NCBI GenBank assembly: GCA_003246035.1
Contig: QKBP01000009.1
Span: 1-64,000, forward strand
Reading direction: 5' to 3'
DNA: 64,000 bases
From: Desulfuromonadaceae bacterium
Lineage (GTDB): Bacteria > Desulfobacterota > Desulfuromonadia > Desulfuromonadales > SZUA-401
Shown: positions 38,212-47,889 of the stretch, piece after piece
Layout of the letters: every line of letters begins with the position of its first letter
Position numbering within the stretch: the stretch's first letter is position 1
Position numbers and translations under genes: made by a program
The notes under the pieces: model-generated
Database searches by the model: none
What the model was told of the DNA's origin: nothing
Seen by the model: only the letters and a program-made list of their open reading frames with translations

Positions 38212-38240
38212 CAAAAAAAGCCGCCCCTTTCGGGACGGCT
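38212..38240 (-). terminator. Terminator after tRNA-Gly(GCC)
   Basis: An imperfect stem (AGCCG and CCC with their complements, one mismatch) with a short loop, followed on the minus strand by seven T. It separates the tRNA from the sugar dehydrogenase gene. Confidence 0.85.
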
Positions 38241-38249
38241 GTTGTTATC

Positions 38250-38324
38250 TGGAGCGGGAAAAGGGATTCGAACCCTCGACCTTCACCTTGGCAAGGTGAC
38301 ACTCTACCACTGAGTTATTCCCGC
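38250..38324 (-). tRNA. tRNA-Gly(GCC)
   Basis: A 75 nt cloverleaf with encoded CCA. The acceptor stem is GCGGGAA with TTCCCGC; the anticodon stem TCACC/GGTGA carries loop TTGCCAA, so the anticodon is GCC. It is closely related to tRNA-Gly(CCC) at 23112-23186. Confidence 0.96.
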
Positions 38325-38357
38325 TTAAATTGTTGTCCGCAGCGCGAACGGGGACAA

Positions 38358-38386
38358 TATTTATCAAAAGGATACCGGCAAGTCAA
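38358..38386 (-). promoter_or_regulatory. Promoter of tRNA-Gly(GCC)
   Basis: On the minus strand TTGACT (38386-38381) and TAAATA (38363-38358) are spaced by 17 bp, 33 bp before the tRNA. Confidence 0.6.
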
Positions 38387-38424
38387 TAAAAAATTTTCCC
38401 AAAAAACAGCCCGACGATGTGTTG

Positions 38425-39006
38425 TTAACGTGCGATAACCTTGAAGAATTTGAAAAGGTAGTCGAGCCCCGACCAGACTGTCAGGGCAAAGGCGATCCAG
38501 AAAAAGAACGTCCCGACGTTATGCATGTCGACATGCAGAAACTCGAGCCGGACCCCGAAGAACCAGTAGTAATCATAGTGCAGGCAGAGCGCAGGAATGG
38601 CGGCCATCTGGTAGATGGTCTTGTACTTGCCGAGGTCGCTGGCAGCGATGACGATCCCTTCCGACGAGGCGATCGAGCGCAGACCGGTGATGACCATCTC
38701 GCGTGCCAGGATCACGAACACGGCCCAGGCCGGAACCCGCCCGAGCGGGATCATCATGATCAGAGCCGCCATGACGATCAGCTTGTCGGCCAGCGGATCG
38801 AGAAACTTGCCGAGAATGGTAACGATCTCCCAGCGGCGCGCCAGGTACCCGTCAAGCCAGTCGGTGATCGCCGCGACGCCGAAAATGGCGGCAGCCCACA
38901 GTCCCGCAGTACGCGAATCGAACAGCAGCACGACAACCATCACCGGCACGGCGGCGATTCTCGCGAGGGTCAAAATATTCGGGAGATTGAGTAAGGACGC
39001 GGCCAT
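38425..39006 (-). CDS. pgsA: CDP-diacylglycerol-glycerol-3-phosphate 3-phosphatidyltransferase
   Basis: PgsA makes phosphatidylglycerol phosphate from CDP-diacylglycerol and glycerol 3-phosphate in the inner membrane. The 193-residue product begins with NLPNILTLARI and carries the CDP-alcohol phosphatase-type signature D-x2-D-G-x2-A-R-x8-G-x3-D-x3-D in DWLDGYLARR...GKFLDPLADK. Several membrane helices are evident. It begins 1 bp after the lytic transglycosylase gene. Confidence 0.96.
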   Translation of the reverse strand: MAASLLNLPNILTLARIAAVPVMVVVLLFDSRTAGLWAAAIFGVAAITDWLDGYLARRWEIVTILGKFLDPLADKLIVMAALIMMIPLGRVPAWAVFVILAREMVITGLRSIASSEGIVIAASDLGKYKTIYQMAAIPALCLHYDYYWFFGVRLEFLHVDMHNVGTFFFWIAFALTVWSGLDYLFKFFKVIAR

Positions 39007-39007
39007 G

Positions 39008-39577
39008 TCAGACTTCCCGATTACGCCGGAAGTAATCGAGATACGTCTTGACGCGGATCACGTAGTTACGGGTCTCGTCGTAGGGAGGGATGCCGTTGAA
39101 GCGTCGAACGGCCGTTGGACCGGCATTGTAGGCGGCCAAAGCGAGTTCCAGGTCATTGTCGAACATGTTGAGCATCTTGCGCAGATAGTGACAGCCGCCG
39201 CGGATATTGGACGCCGGTTCCATCGGGTCCTGGACGTTGAGCTCGCGTGCCGTGGTCGGCATCAGCTGCATCAGACCCAGGGCCCCTTTAAGTGAAACGG
39301 CACGCGGATCGAAATTGCTCTCGGCCTTGATCACCGCCTTGACGAGGGCGGGGTCGAGACGGTACGTGACCGCGTAGTGGTTGATCAAATCACGCATCGA
39401 CCAGTCCGAGCCGATAGTCCGGTAAACCTCATACTGACTGTGGGTCGGGGTGTTGGTGAAATGAATGGTCCCATCGGGAGCGACGTAACGGTAGATATCC
39501 GCGAATGCCGTGGAGGCCAGGGCGGTCGTTATCAGCAGCGCGCAGATGTTAGCGAAGAGGAATGTCCGTTTTCTCAT
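39008..39577 (-). CDS. Lytic transglycosylase with DUF4124 N-terminus
   Basis: A 189-residue periplasmic muramidase-like enzyme that cuts peptidoglycan to 1,6-anhydro products. Signal peptide about 1-26 (ending STAFA), then a DUF4124-type strand pair (IYRYVAPDGTIHFTNTP) and an SLT domain with the catalytic glutamate in KAESNFDPRAVS, GLMQLMPTTA and ALAAYNAGPTAV. The gene is the first of a two-gene operon with pgsA. Confidence 0.92.
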   Translation of the reverse strand: MRKRTFLFANICALLITTALASTAFADIYRYVAPDGTIHFTNTPTHSQYEVYRTIGSDWSMRDLINHYAVTYRLDPALVKAVIKAESNFDPRAVSLKGALGLMQLMPTTARELNVQDPMEPASNIRGGCHYLRKMLNMFDNDLELALAAYNAGPTAVRRFNGIPPYDETRNYVIRVKTYLDYFRRNREV

Positions 39578-39654
39578 GAGCCGCTTCCTTCAGAGGGTTC
39601 GGCAAATATACCCGAAAGGTTTATGGATTTCAACTGTCTGGACTGTTCGCTTTC

Positions 39655-39683
39655 TTGACACGGTGCGATCCGGGCACGATAAT
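39655..39683 (+). promoter_or_regulatory. Promoter of nadB
   Basis: A perfect TTGACA and GATAAT are spaced by 17 bp, ending 41 bp before the nadB start codon. This is one of the best sigma-70-type promoters in the window. Confidence 0.82.
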
Positions 39684-39724
39684 GAGCTCCTTTTTGCATT
39701 TATTTGCACCGACGTGGAGCCCTT

Positions 39725-41323
39725 ATGAAAATCAAAAGCGATTTTCTCGTGATCGGCAGCGGCATCGCCGGCCTCAGCTACGCCCTCAAGGTTGCCGAAC
39801 ACGGCAGCGTCTCCCTCGTTACCAAACGTGCGCTCGACGACACCGCCACCGCCCTGGCCCAGGGTGGGATCGCCAGCGTCTTCTCCAAGAGCGATTCGTT
39901 CGACGACCACGTGCGCGACACCATGGTTGCAGGCGCCTATCTCTCCAACGAGGAGATCGTCCGGCTGGTGGTCGAACACGGTCCCGAGAGCATCAACGAC
40001 CTGATCGCCTGGGGGGCGCAGTTCGACCGCGAAGAAGACGGCAGCTATGCCCTCACCCGCGAAGGGGGTCACAGTCATCGCCGCATCTTTCATGCCAAAG
40101 ACAGTACCGGCCGAGAGATCGAGCGGGCCCTGGTCGCCGCGGCCGTCAAACACCCCAATATCACGGTGTACGAGAACCATGTCGCCGTCGACCTGATCAC
40201 CGAATCGAAAGTCACCCACCGCGCCCTGGCGTCAAACCGCTGCCTCGGCGCCTACGTCCTCGACAAGGAACGTGACGAAGTCCTGACCTTTGGCGCACGG
40301 ATCACCGTGCTCGCCACCGGCGGGGCCGGCAAGGTTTACCTCTATACCTGCAACCCCGATGTGGCGACCGGTGACGGCGTCGCCATGGCCTATCGCGCCG
40401 GAGCCTCGGTGGCGAACATGGAGTTCATGCAGTTCCACCCCACCACCCTTTACCACCCCTACGCCAAGTCATTCCTGGTCTCCGAGGCGGTGCGTGGCGA
40501 GGGGGGGATCCTCAAGCGCCAGGACGGCACACCGTTCATGGCCCGTTACCATGACCTCAAGGACCTCGCTCCGCGCGACATCGTGGCCCGCGCCATCGAC
40601 AGCGAGATGAAGATTCACGGCGACGACTGCGTGTTCCTCGACATCACCCATCGCGGCGCCGACTACATCCGCGACCGCTTTCCGCTGATCTACGAGACCT
40701 GCCTCTCCTACGGCATCGATATGACCTGCGAGCCGATCCCGGTGGTCCCGGCAGCGCACTACCTGTGCGGCGGTGTGCGGGTCGATTCCTGGGGCGAGTC
40801 GGACATCCACAACCTGTTCGTGATCGGCGAAAGCGCCTGTACAGGGCTCCACGGTGCCAACCGACTGGCCAGCAACAGTCTCCTCGAGGGGGTGGTCTTC
40901 GCCTCCCGGGCCGCGTCCCGTTCCGCGGAGCGCCTCGAACAGCCGTTCGAACCCTTCCCGGCCATCCAGTCGTGGGATACCACCGGGGCCCGGGACAGCG
41001 AGGAGGAGGTGGTGGTAGCCCACAACTGGGACGAGATCCGCCGCTGCATGTGGAACTACGTCGGCATCGTGCGCACCAACAAGCGCCTGGTCCGCGCCCT
41101 GCGCCGGATCATGATGATCCAGGAAGAGATCACCGACTACTACTGGACCTTTTTCATTACCTCGGACCTCATCGAGCTGCGCAACATCGCCACCGTCGCC
41201 GAGCTGATCGTCCGTTCGGCGCTCCGCCGCAAGGAGAGCCGCGGGCTGCACTACACCCTCGACTACCCGGTGTGCGACGACGAGCACTGGCGCTGCGACA
41301 CGGTCCTGCGCAAGGAATACTGA
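39725..41323 (+). CDS. nadB: L-aspartate oxidase
   Basis: NadB oxidises L-aspartate to iminoaspartate with FAD, the first step of NAD synthesis. The 532-residue product starts at ATG 39725 (GGAG site) with the FAD-binding motif VIGSGIAGLSYAL, then QGGIASVF, EGGHSHRRI (active site), HPTTLY, HYLCGGVRVD and GLHGANRLASNSLLEG. It heads an operon with a chorismate mutase and a small regulatory-domain gene. NadA and NadC are not seen. Confidence 0.97.
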   Translation: MKIKSDFLVIGSGIAGLSYALKVAEHGSVSLVTKRALDDTATALAQGGIASVFSKSDSFDDHVRDTMVAGAYLSNEEIVRLVVEHGPESINDLIAWGAQFDREEDGSYALTREGGHSHRRIFHAKDSTGREIERALVAAAVKHPNITVYENHVAVDLITESKVTHRALASNRCLGAYVLDKERDEVLTFGARITVLATGGAGKVYLYTCNPDVATGDGVAMAYRAGASVANMEFMQFHPTTLYHPYAKSFLVSEAVRGEGGILKRQDGTPFMARYHDLKDLAPRDIVARAIDSEMKIHGDDCVFLDITHRGADYIRDRFPLIYETCLSYGIDMTCEPIPVVPAAHYLCGGVRVDSWGESDIHNLFVIGESACTGLHGANRLASNSLLEGVVFASRAASRSAERLEQPFEPFPAIQSWDTTGARDSEEEVVVAHNWDEIRRCMWNYVGIVRTNKRLVRALRRIMMIQEEITDYYWTFFITSDLIELRNIATVAELIVRSALRRKESRGLHYTLDYPVCDDEHWRCDTVLRKEY

Positions 41324-41337
41324 ACGAGGAGACTGCT

Positions 41338-41610
41338 GTGACGATTGACGAGATCCGCATGGAGATCGACCGACTCGACCGCGAACTGCTCAAGATCTTC
41401 AATGAGCGTGCCGCGCTGGCCCTGCAGATCGGGGAGATCAAGAAGGAACTTGGCTTGCCGGTCTACGACCCGGCCAGGGAAAAACGCATTTTCGATCGCA
41501 TGCGCCAGGACAACCCGGGACCGCTCGACAACGAGGCGATCGTCCGCCTCTTCGAACGTGTTGTCGACGAATCACGCAGCCTCGAACGCTTGCGCACCAA
41601 GGGGATATAG
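41338..41610 (+). CDS. aroQ: Chorismate mutase (AroQ type, monofunctional)
   Basis: A 90-residue all-helical chorismate mutase domain that converts chorismate to prephenate for Phe and Tyr synthesis. It starts at GTG 41338, six bases after GAGGAG. Landmarks are IRMEIDRLDRELLKIFNERAAL with the first active-site arginines, IGEIKKELG (lysine) and DPAREKRIFDRM (Arg-Glu). It is not fused to prephenate dehydratase or DAHP synthase as in many bacteria. It follows nadB by 14 bp and precedes the small FL-domain gene by 2 bp. Confidence 0.92.
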   Translation: MTIDEIRMEIDRLDRELLKIFNERAALALQIGEIKKELGLPVYDPAREKRIFDRMRQDNPGPLDNEAIVRLFERVVDESRSLERLRTKGI

Positions 41611-41612
41611 CG

Positions 41613-41822
41613 ATGCTGATCATCATGAAAAAGGCGGTCAACGACGATGAACTGACGGCGGTCAAGCAGTACCTGGTCGACCGGGACTTCGACTTTCACC
41701 AGTCGACGGGCGTCAACCGGGTGATCCTCGGGGTGATCGGCGACACCCACACCATCGACCGCGACGAGCTGCGCGGCCTACCGGGCGTGCTGGAGGTCTT
41801 CAAGATTCCCGACGAGGAGTGA
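41613..41822 (+). CDS. Free-standing ferredoxin-like (FL) regulatory domain of DAHP synthase
   Basis: A 69-residue protein that matches only the N-terminal ferredoxin-like domain of the Thermotoga-type DAHP synthase, the part that binds tyrosine and gates the enzyme. The pattern MLIIMKKAVNDDELTAVKQYL, DFHQSTGVNRVILGVIGDT and GVLEVFKI follows that domain closely, with its strand-helix-strand repeat and VIGD turn. The gene ends with a stop right where the catalytic barrel would begin, and a convergent gene starts there. It is 2 bp after the chorismate mutase gene, so they are likely translated together. It may act in trans or be a remnant. Confidence 0.78.
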   Translation: MLIIMKKAVNDDELTAVKQYLVDRDFDFHQSTGVNRVILGVIGDTHTIDRDELRGLPGVLEVFKIPDEE

Positions 41823-42543
41823 GGTGAACCTTCGTTTCACCCTTCTGCACGTCGAGCAGATAACGGCGTCCCAGGTCGTTGGCGGCCAGGTAACGCAGCA
41901 CCTCCCCCTTCCCCCACGAAAAGCGGAGCAGCAGTTCGTGCTGGCGCTCCAGCCACACCATGTACGGCAGGTTGCCGGACAGGGCCACACCGGTCTCCTT
42001 GAGCATGCTGGCCAGCAGCAGCCCTTCCATCTGCTGGGCCAGCTGCTGGGTGATCTCCACGTACGCGGTCGGAAAACGCACCACCGAGCGGTCGAGGCCT
42101 GCGACGAAGGCCTGTTTCTCCTCCTGGGGCATGTTCGCGAAATCGGCGGCACAGTATTTCGGGTCATCGGTCGAGAGGAGCGAGCGGCAGCTTAATGGGC
42201 GCCAGTCGTAGATGCCGCAGCTGCCGTCGGGGTCGAGGAACGGACACCCACCCGCCCGGTTGCGTACGCCGCGCAGGTAGCTCTTCAGCCCGTCGGCCTC
42301 GGCGGCGATACGGGCCAAACCCTTAACGTAACTTTCCAGGCGGTTCTCGAAGCGCTCGGGAAGATGCCGGGCGATCGCCACGACTTCCGGAAAGGTCGTG
42401 TTGACCACCAGCCGGCAGCAGTTGCTGCACCCCTTGCGGCACGAGATCGTCCCGCCTCGCCTGCGGTAACCGGCGACCCACTCCTCGACCTGCAGGTCAT
42501 AGAGGTGCTGAAGCTCCGGTGTTTCCTTGAGAACCTTCTCCAC
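41800..42543 (-). CDS. YkgJ family cysteine-cluster protein
   Basis: A 247-residue protein of the YkgJ/UPF0153 zinc- or iron-binding family. The cysteine pattern is typical: CRKGCSNCC at about 35-43, then CPFL..DGSCGIYDWRPLSCR at about 100-120, and a further Cys in PKYC. The function is unknown. It starts at GTG (42543), with AAGGGG five bases upstream. The last 23 bp overlap the convergent FL-domain gene. Confidence 0.85.
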   Translation of the reverse strand: MEKVLKETPELQHLYDLQVEEWVAGYRRRGGTISCRKGCSNCCRLVVNTTFPEVVAIARHLPERFENRLESYVKGLARIAAEADGLKSYLRGVRNRAGGCPFLDPDGSCGIYDWRPLSCRSLLSTDDPKYCAADFANMPQEEKQAFVAGLDRSVVRFPTAYVEITQQLAQQMEGLLLASMLKETGVALSGNLPYMVWLERQHELLLRFSWGKGEVLRYLAANDLGRRYLLDVQKGETKVHLTPRRES

Positions 42544-42594
42544 GTCTGCCCCTTGCCAAAACAGGTGGGACGACGACGCCCCACCCCGCTAATA

Positions 42595-44193
42595 TCAGTA
42601 GCTCGCCGAGAGTTTGAGGTAGTAGCGGTTCTGGTTGTAGACCAGCTCGTCTGCCGCCGACTCATTGGCCTTGTGCTGGGCGCCGACAACCACCAGCAGC
42701 CCGGCCGGCTTGGACAGCTGGTAGTGAAGCTCGCCGGAGAAGCTGACGCTGACCTCGTCGATATCCTTGCCGACCGCCGAACTGTAGAGCTGGCCGCTCT
42801 GGGTGTTCAGATAGTCGCGGTACTTGATGTCGTAGATCCCCTTGAAGGTGAGATCCTCGAGGACCCCGTAACCGGGGATCGCCAGGTTGGCCGTGAAGCT
42901 GAAGTCGCGGTGGCGGTAATCGTCGGCCTTGACCTCGAGCAGCGGGTCCCCCTGCGAGACGGTCAGCGACTCCAGGTATCCGGCCTTCCAGTTCAGGCTG
43001 CCGTAGCCCTCCTTGCCCAGCAGTCTCCCTCCGGCCTCGAGCAGGAGGTTGTTGCTGTCCTTGTACGCGAGCGACTCGACGGGGTCCGCGGGAGACGAGC
43101 GATAGCTGTCGGTGTAGACCTCCCCCTGCCAGCCGGTCGCGACGAAGAGGGTGAACGTGTTGCGGTAGACCCGGCTGTACTTGACCATCAGCCGATAAAC
43201 GTCCGAGAGGTCCTGTTCGTTGAAGTCGCTGGTCGAGAAGCGCCCCTCGAAATCGAGTCGGTCCCGGTCGCCGAAGCGGAAGCCGATCACCGGGGTGACG
43301 AAATGACCCTCGTAGTCGTTGTCCTTGGCAAAGTCCTGGCGATAGAAGTTGCCGTAGTACACGTAGCCGATGCGCGCCTGCCAGCGTTCGGCGAAGTCGT
43401 AGTTGGGGGTCGAGATCGACCCGATCAGGGTGTGCCCCTGGCTCCCCTGGATATCCTGGCCGAAAACCAGCCCCGGCACCATGGTCACCGAGTCGGCCTC
43501 GGGGTTGTCGTTGTAGAAGTATTCGGCCGAGGCCATCAGCTTGACCGGGCGGGTCGCCGGCTCCAGGGCCGCGAGATACGTGCGGGCAGCGTCTCCGTAG
43601 GGGGATTCTGAGTCAACCCGCTCGAAATAGTCTGCGGCCGTGGCGTAAAACTGCTGACCGGTGCGGATCACCCCGAGATAGAAGGCCGCGGCATCGACCT
43701 CGGCATCCTGCGCCAGCAGCCCCAGGAACACCTGTTCCCCCTCGGCAAACGCCCCCTGCTCGACCAGCTGTTTGCCGTACCGGACACCGAGCTCGGTAGC
43801 GTCGGGGCTCGCCGCGTAGGCTTCCCCCAGCAGGGGGAGCGCCAATCCGGGCCTGCCGATCTTGAGGTACAGCGTGGCCAGCTCGGTGCGCAGCCCGGGA
43901 ACCTCGGGGTCAATACGGTAAGCCTGCTCGAGCAGCCCCAAGCCCTTGGCGGCTTGATTGGCCTTGAGATGGACCAGGCCGAGATAGTAGTAGGCCTCGG
44001 CGGCCTCGGGATCGATCTCGACCACCTGCACGAACTTGTCCGAAGCCTCCTTGAGACGACCCTTCTCGTAGAGCTCGACCCCCTTGTCGAGCACCAGCTT
44101 CGCGGCCGGGTTGATCGCAGCAAGAAGCGAACACGGCGTCGACAGAAACATCAGCGCCACCAGCGACATCCCACCCCTCTTTACCCATTTCAT
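42595..44193 (-). CDS. TPR / outer-membrane beta-barrel protein (Slam-like architecture)
   Basis: A 532-residue exported protein. A signal peptide (about 1-26) precedes five or so TPR-like helix pairs (about 28-185; for example VELYEKGRLKEASDKFVQVVEIDPEAAEAYYYLGLVHLKANQ). From about 205 to the end it alternates short amphipathic strands rich in Tyr and Phe and ends in LKLSASY, a terminal aromatic residue as in Bam-assembled barrels. Periplasmic TPR plus barrel is the layout of Slam lipoprotein exporters and of polysaccharide porins such as PgaA. ATG 44193 has GGAG six bases upstream; the gene follows the FN3 lipoprotein gene by 25 bp. Confidence 0.78.
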   Translation of the reverse strand: MKWVKRGGMSLVALMFLSTPCSLLAAINPAAKLVLDKGVELYEKGRLKEASDKFVQVVEIDPEAAEAYYYLGLVHLKANQAAKGLGLLEQAYRIDPEVPGLRTELATLYLKIGRPGLALPLLGEAYAASPDATELGVRYGKQLVEQGAFAEGEQVFLGLLAQDAEVDAAAFYLGVIRTGQQFYATAADYFERVDSESPYGDAARTYLAALEPATRPVKLMASAEYFYNDNPEADSVTMVPGLVFGQDIQGSQGHTLIGSISTPNYDFAERWQARIGYVYYGNFYRQDFAKDNDYEGHFVTPVIGFRFGDRDRLDFEGRFSTSDFNEQDLSDVYRLMVKYSRVYRNTFTLFVATGWQGEVYTDSYRSSPADPVESLAYKDSNNLLLEAGGRLLGKEGYGSLNWKAGYLESLTVSQGDPLLEVKADDYRHRDFSFTANLAIPGYGVLEDLTFKGIYDIKYRDYLNTQSGQLYSSAVGKDIDEVSVSFSGELHYQLSKPAGLLVVVGAQHKANESAADELVYNQNRYYLKLSASY

Positions 44194-44218
44194 GTTCATC
44201 TCCACAGCAAAAGCCGAT

Positions 44219-45613
44219 TTAACGGGACAAGGTGTAGATATTCGAACGAGCCGAATTCAAATTGTAGTCGCTCCGGTTCGCGTACACATAGGTACAGACC
44301 GTGGTGCCGGTCGGTACGAACTTGCCGAGAGACTGTTCGGAGACCAGATAGCTGCGCGCAGACGACGACGGACTGACGGGGATCTGGACTGCTCCGGACG
44401 GTCGCAGGCACGAACCACGATAGTCCGGATTGGCGATGTACAGCTTGAAGCCGGTGACGTTGAAATTCGTGACGTCCGCAGCGCTGTAGGTCCAGTCGTA
44501 CTGGATGTAACTGGTGGTCTTGATCAGAACGACCGACGCGGCATGGCTGGTCGGTGGCGGAGGCGCGGCCGGTGTCGTGATCGGGTCGCTCGCGACCGAA
44601 AAGTTGTTCACCGTGGTCGCGAGAGGGTTGTACGCCTCGACGACATAACGATAGGTCGTGCCGAGTGACAGGCCCGAGTCGGTAAAGTTGAGTGTCGCGC
44701 CGAAACCGGCCACCCCGTCCACCTGACCGACGTGGGTGCTGGTGACGAAATTGTCGGTCGAGCGGTAGACATTGAAATAGGCCTCCTCGTCATTGTTGGC
44801 CGGGTCGCCGGAGTTGTCGACCCAAGAGATCTGCACGCTCCGCGCATCACCGCCAGCCTGCAGCAAGGATGGCTTCCCGGGAGGAGCGGGCTGCTGGGGT
44901 GGCCCGGTGATGGTCGTGATCGTGCTGGCCGAGCCGGCGGCATTCGTGGCCATCACGGTGACGTCATAGCTGGGAGCCGCCGGCGGACTGCAGTAGATGA
45001 GCATATCCGTGCTGCCGTTACGCGAGAAAACCTGGTCGGTCAACGTCACGCTGTCCCTGATCGTGATGTTGTAGGTGTCGACTTGGCGCTGCGGCTCCAG
45101 GGCCCAGCGAACGATGATGTCGCCGCTGCAGATCACCGCAGCCGAGATGTTGGGAGTACTGGGGGGGAGAATCGCGGGGGTAGAGACCGGGAATTCATCC
45201 GAAAAAGGCGACCGGGAGGTGTCCCCCTCGGTTCGCACACAGTAGATATAATCGGTCCCCCAGTCGACAGAGGTATCAAACCAGTTACCGTAGTTGACGC
45301 CGAGGATATCGACGCTCTCGCCGTCCTGGCAGGCGATTCCGCTGCCGGCTTCGACGCGGTAGACGATGATCTCGTCAGCCTCGGCGCTGATGCCGCTGAA
45401 TTGCAGCTCGATGTTGAGGATCGGGTCGGATGACGGGGTGGCTGTGAGAATGGTTGGCGTCGGCTGGGTGATGAAGAGGTCCGCCTCGGTCTGGCCTTGG
45501 GCACCGAGACCGTCATCCTGCCCGCAACCGGATATCAGCCCCCCCCACGCGAGTAAAACTCCGAGCGCCATCCCCCTGCGCACAGCTGTGGCCACCATCC
45601 TTAAATACGTCAT
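44219..45613 (-). CDS. Fibronectin type III domain lipoprotein
   Basis: A 464-residue secreted lipoprotein. The signal has a lipobox GLISGC at about residue 30, then a Thr/Pro-rich linker and about four beta-sandwich domains of FN3 type (about 45-145, 150-240, 245-350, 358-460), recognisable from repeats such as SVQISWVDNSG...YFNVYRST and TTYRYVVEAYNP. Cysteine pairs occur in several domains. Nothing catalytic is visible, so a binding or structural surface role is likely. It leads a two-gene operon with the TPR/barrel protein and has its own promoter. Confidence 0.85.
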   Translation of the reverse strand: MTYLRMVATAVRRGMALGVLLAWGGLISGCGQDDGLGAQGQTEADLFITQPTPTILTATPSSDPILNIELQFSGISAEADEIIVYRVEAGSGIACQDGESVDILGVNYGNWFDTSVDWGTDYIYCVRTEGDTSRSPFSDEFPVSTPAILPPSTPNISAAVICSGDIIVRWALEPQRQVDTYNITIRDSVTLTDQVFSRNGSTDMLIYCSPPAAPSYDVTVMATNAAGSASTITTITGPPQQPAPPGKPSLLQAGGDARSVQISWVDNSGDPANNDEEAYFNVYRSTDNFVTSTHVGQVDGVAGFGATLNFTDSGLSLGTTYRYVVEAYNPLATTVNNFSVASDPITTPAAPPPPTSHAASVVLIKTTSYIQYDWTYSAADVTNFNVTGFKLYIANPDYRGSCLRPSGAVQIPVSPSSSARSYLVSEQSLGKFVPTGTTVCTYVYANRSDYNLNSARSNIYTLSR

Positions 45614-45661
45614 GGTCCCCCCCGTTCGTCAATTGGAGCTGCCTGAGCCAAAAAGGGTTCT

Positions 45662-45690
45662 ATTATTGCCGGAAGCGGCTAATCTGTAAA
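45662..45690 (-). promoter_or_regulatory. Promoter of the FN3 lipoprotein-barrel operon
   Basis: On the minus strand TTTACA (45690-45685) and AATAAT (45667-45662) are spaced by 17 bp, each matching five of six consensus bases, 48 bp before the lipoprotein start codon. Confidence 0.7.
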
Positions 45691-45723
45691 GATTTTAACC
45701 CTCGGGCAGATGACGTGCGCCAC

Positions 45724-45751
45724 AAAAAAAGGCCGGGTTGCCCCGGCCTTT
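45724..45751 (-). terminator. Terminator after pyrE
   Basis: A 10 bp stem (AAAGGCCGGG with its complement) and loop TTGC, followed on the minus strand by seven T. It lies 22 bp after the pyrE stop codon. Confidence 0.93.
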
Positions 45752-45773
45752 CATGTGTTGCGGATCCAATCGT

Positions 45774-46331
45774 TTACCCGACCACCTGGGTGCGGGTGAA
45801 GACGGCGCGCAGCGCCTGCCCTGCCCCCTCGATGTTCTCGCGGGCACCTTCCTCGCGGTCGACCAGGGTAACGATCCCGACCACCTCGAGCCCTTCCTGC
45901 TGGGCGCGCTCTACCGCTTTCATCGACGAACCTCCGGTGGTGGTCACGTCCTCGACGATCACCACCCGCGAGCCGGGCGGCAGGTTCTTGCGCCCCTCCA
46001 GCCACTGGCCGGTACCATGCCCCTTCGGCTCCTTGCGGATGATGAAGGCATGCACCGACGCCCCCTCGAGAGCTGCGGCGATCGAGGTGGCGGTGGCGAT
46101 CGGGTCGGCCCCGAGGGTCAGTCCGCCGACACCGTGGATCGGTCCCTCGAACTGCTTGACCTCGTCCCAGAAGGCCTTGCCGACCAGCAGCCCCCCCTTG
46201 GCGTGAAGGGTGGTCTGTTTGCCGTCGAAATAGAAGTTGCTCTTGCGTCCCGAGGCGAGGGTCACCTCGCGCTCCTCGTACGAGAGCTCACGGACGATCG
46301 CCGTCAGCTCCTGGCGTTCCTGCTCGGTCAT
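45774..46331 (-). CDS. pyrE: Orotate phosphoribosyltransferase
   Basis: PyrE joins orotate to PRPP to make OMP, step five of pyrimidine synthesis. The 185-residue product has the PRPP motif VVIVEDVTTTGGSSMKAV near residue 125 and the flexible-loop residues in RKEPKGHGTGQWLEG. It lies at the end of the purine gene run, 53 bp after purF, apart from the pyr operon at 3375-10634 and without a PyrR loop. Confidence 0.96.
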   Translation of the reverse strand: MTEQERQELTAIVRELSYEEREVTLASGRKSNFYFDGKQTTLHAKGGLLVGKAFWDEVKQFEGPIHGVGGLTLGADPIATATSIAAALEGASVHAFIIRKEPKGHGTGQWLEGRKNLPPGSRVVIVEDVTTTGGSSMKAVERAQQEGLEVVGIVTLVDREEGARENIEGAGQALRAVFTRTQVVG

Positions 46332-46356
46332 CTCTCTCTCCTTCGATCATCATCAA

Positions 46357-46376
46357 ACGCCCGGCGAGCCGGGCGT
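46357..46376 (-). terminator. Hairpin between purF and pyrE
   Basis: A perfect inverted repeat ACGCCCGGC / GCCGGGCGT with a minimal loop in the 53 bp gap, followed on the minus strand only by TTG. A weak terminator or a processing stem. Confidence 0.45.
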
Positions 46377-46384
46377 CACATTCA

Positions 46385-47791
<1,407 letters not shown>

Positions 47792-47889
47792 AGAACCCTT
47801 TTCGTCCTGCTTAAAAGTCGACCCGGAGATTGCTCTCCGGGTTCCGCTGCAGTCTACCACAGGCTGCCGCGGAAAAGATAGTCACCGCC

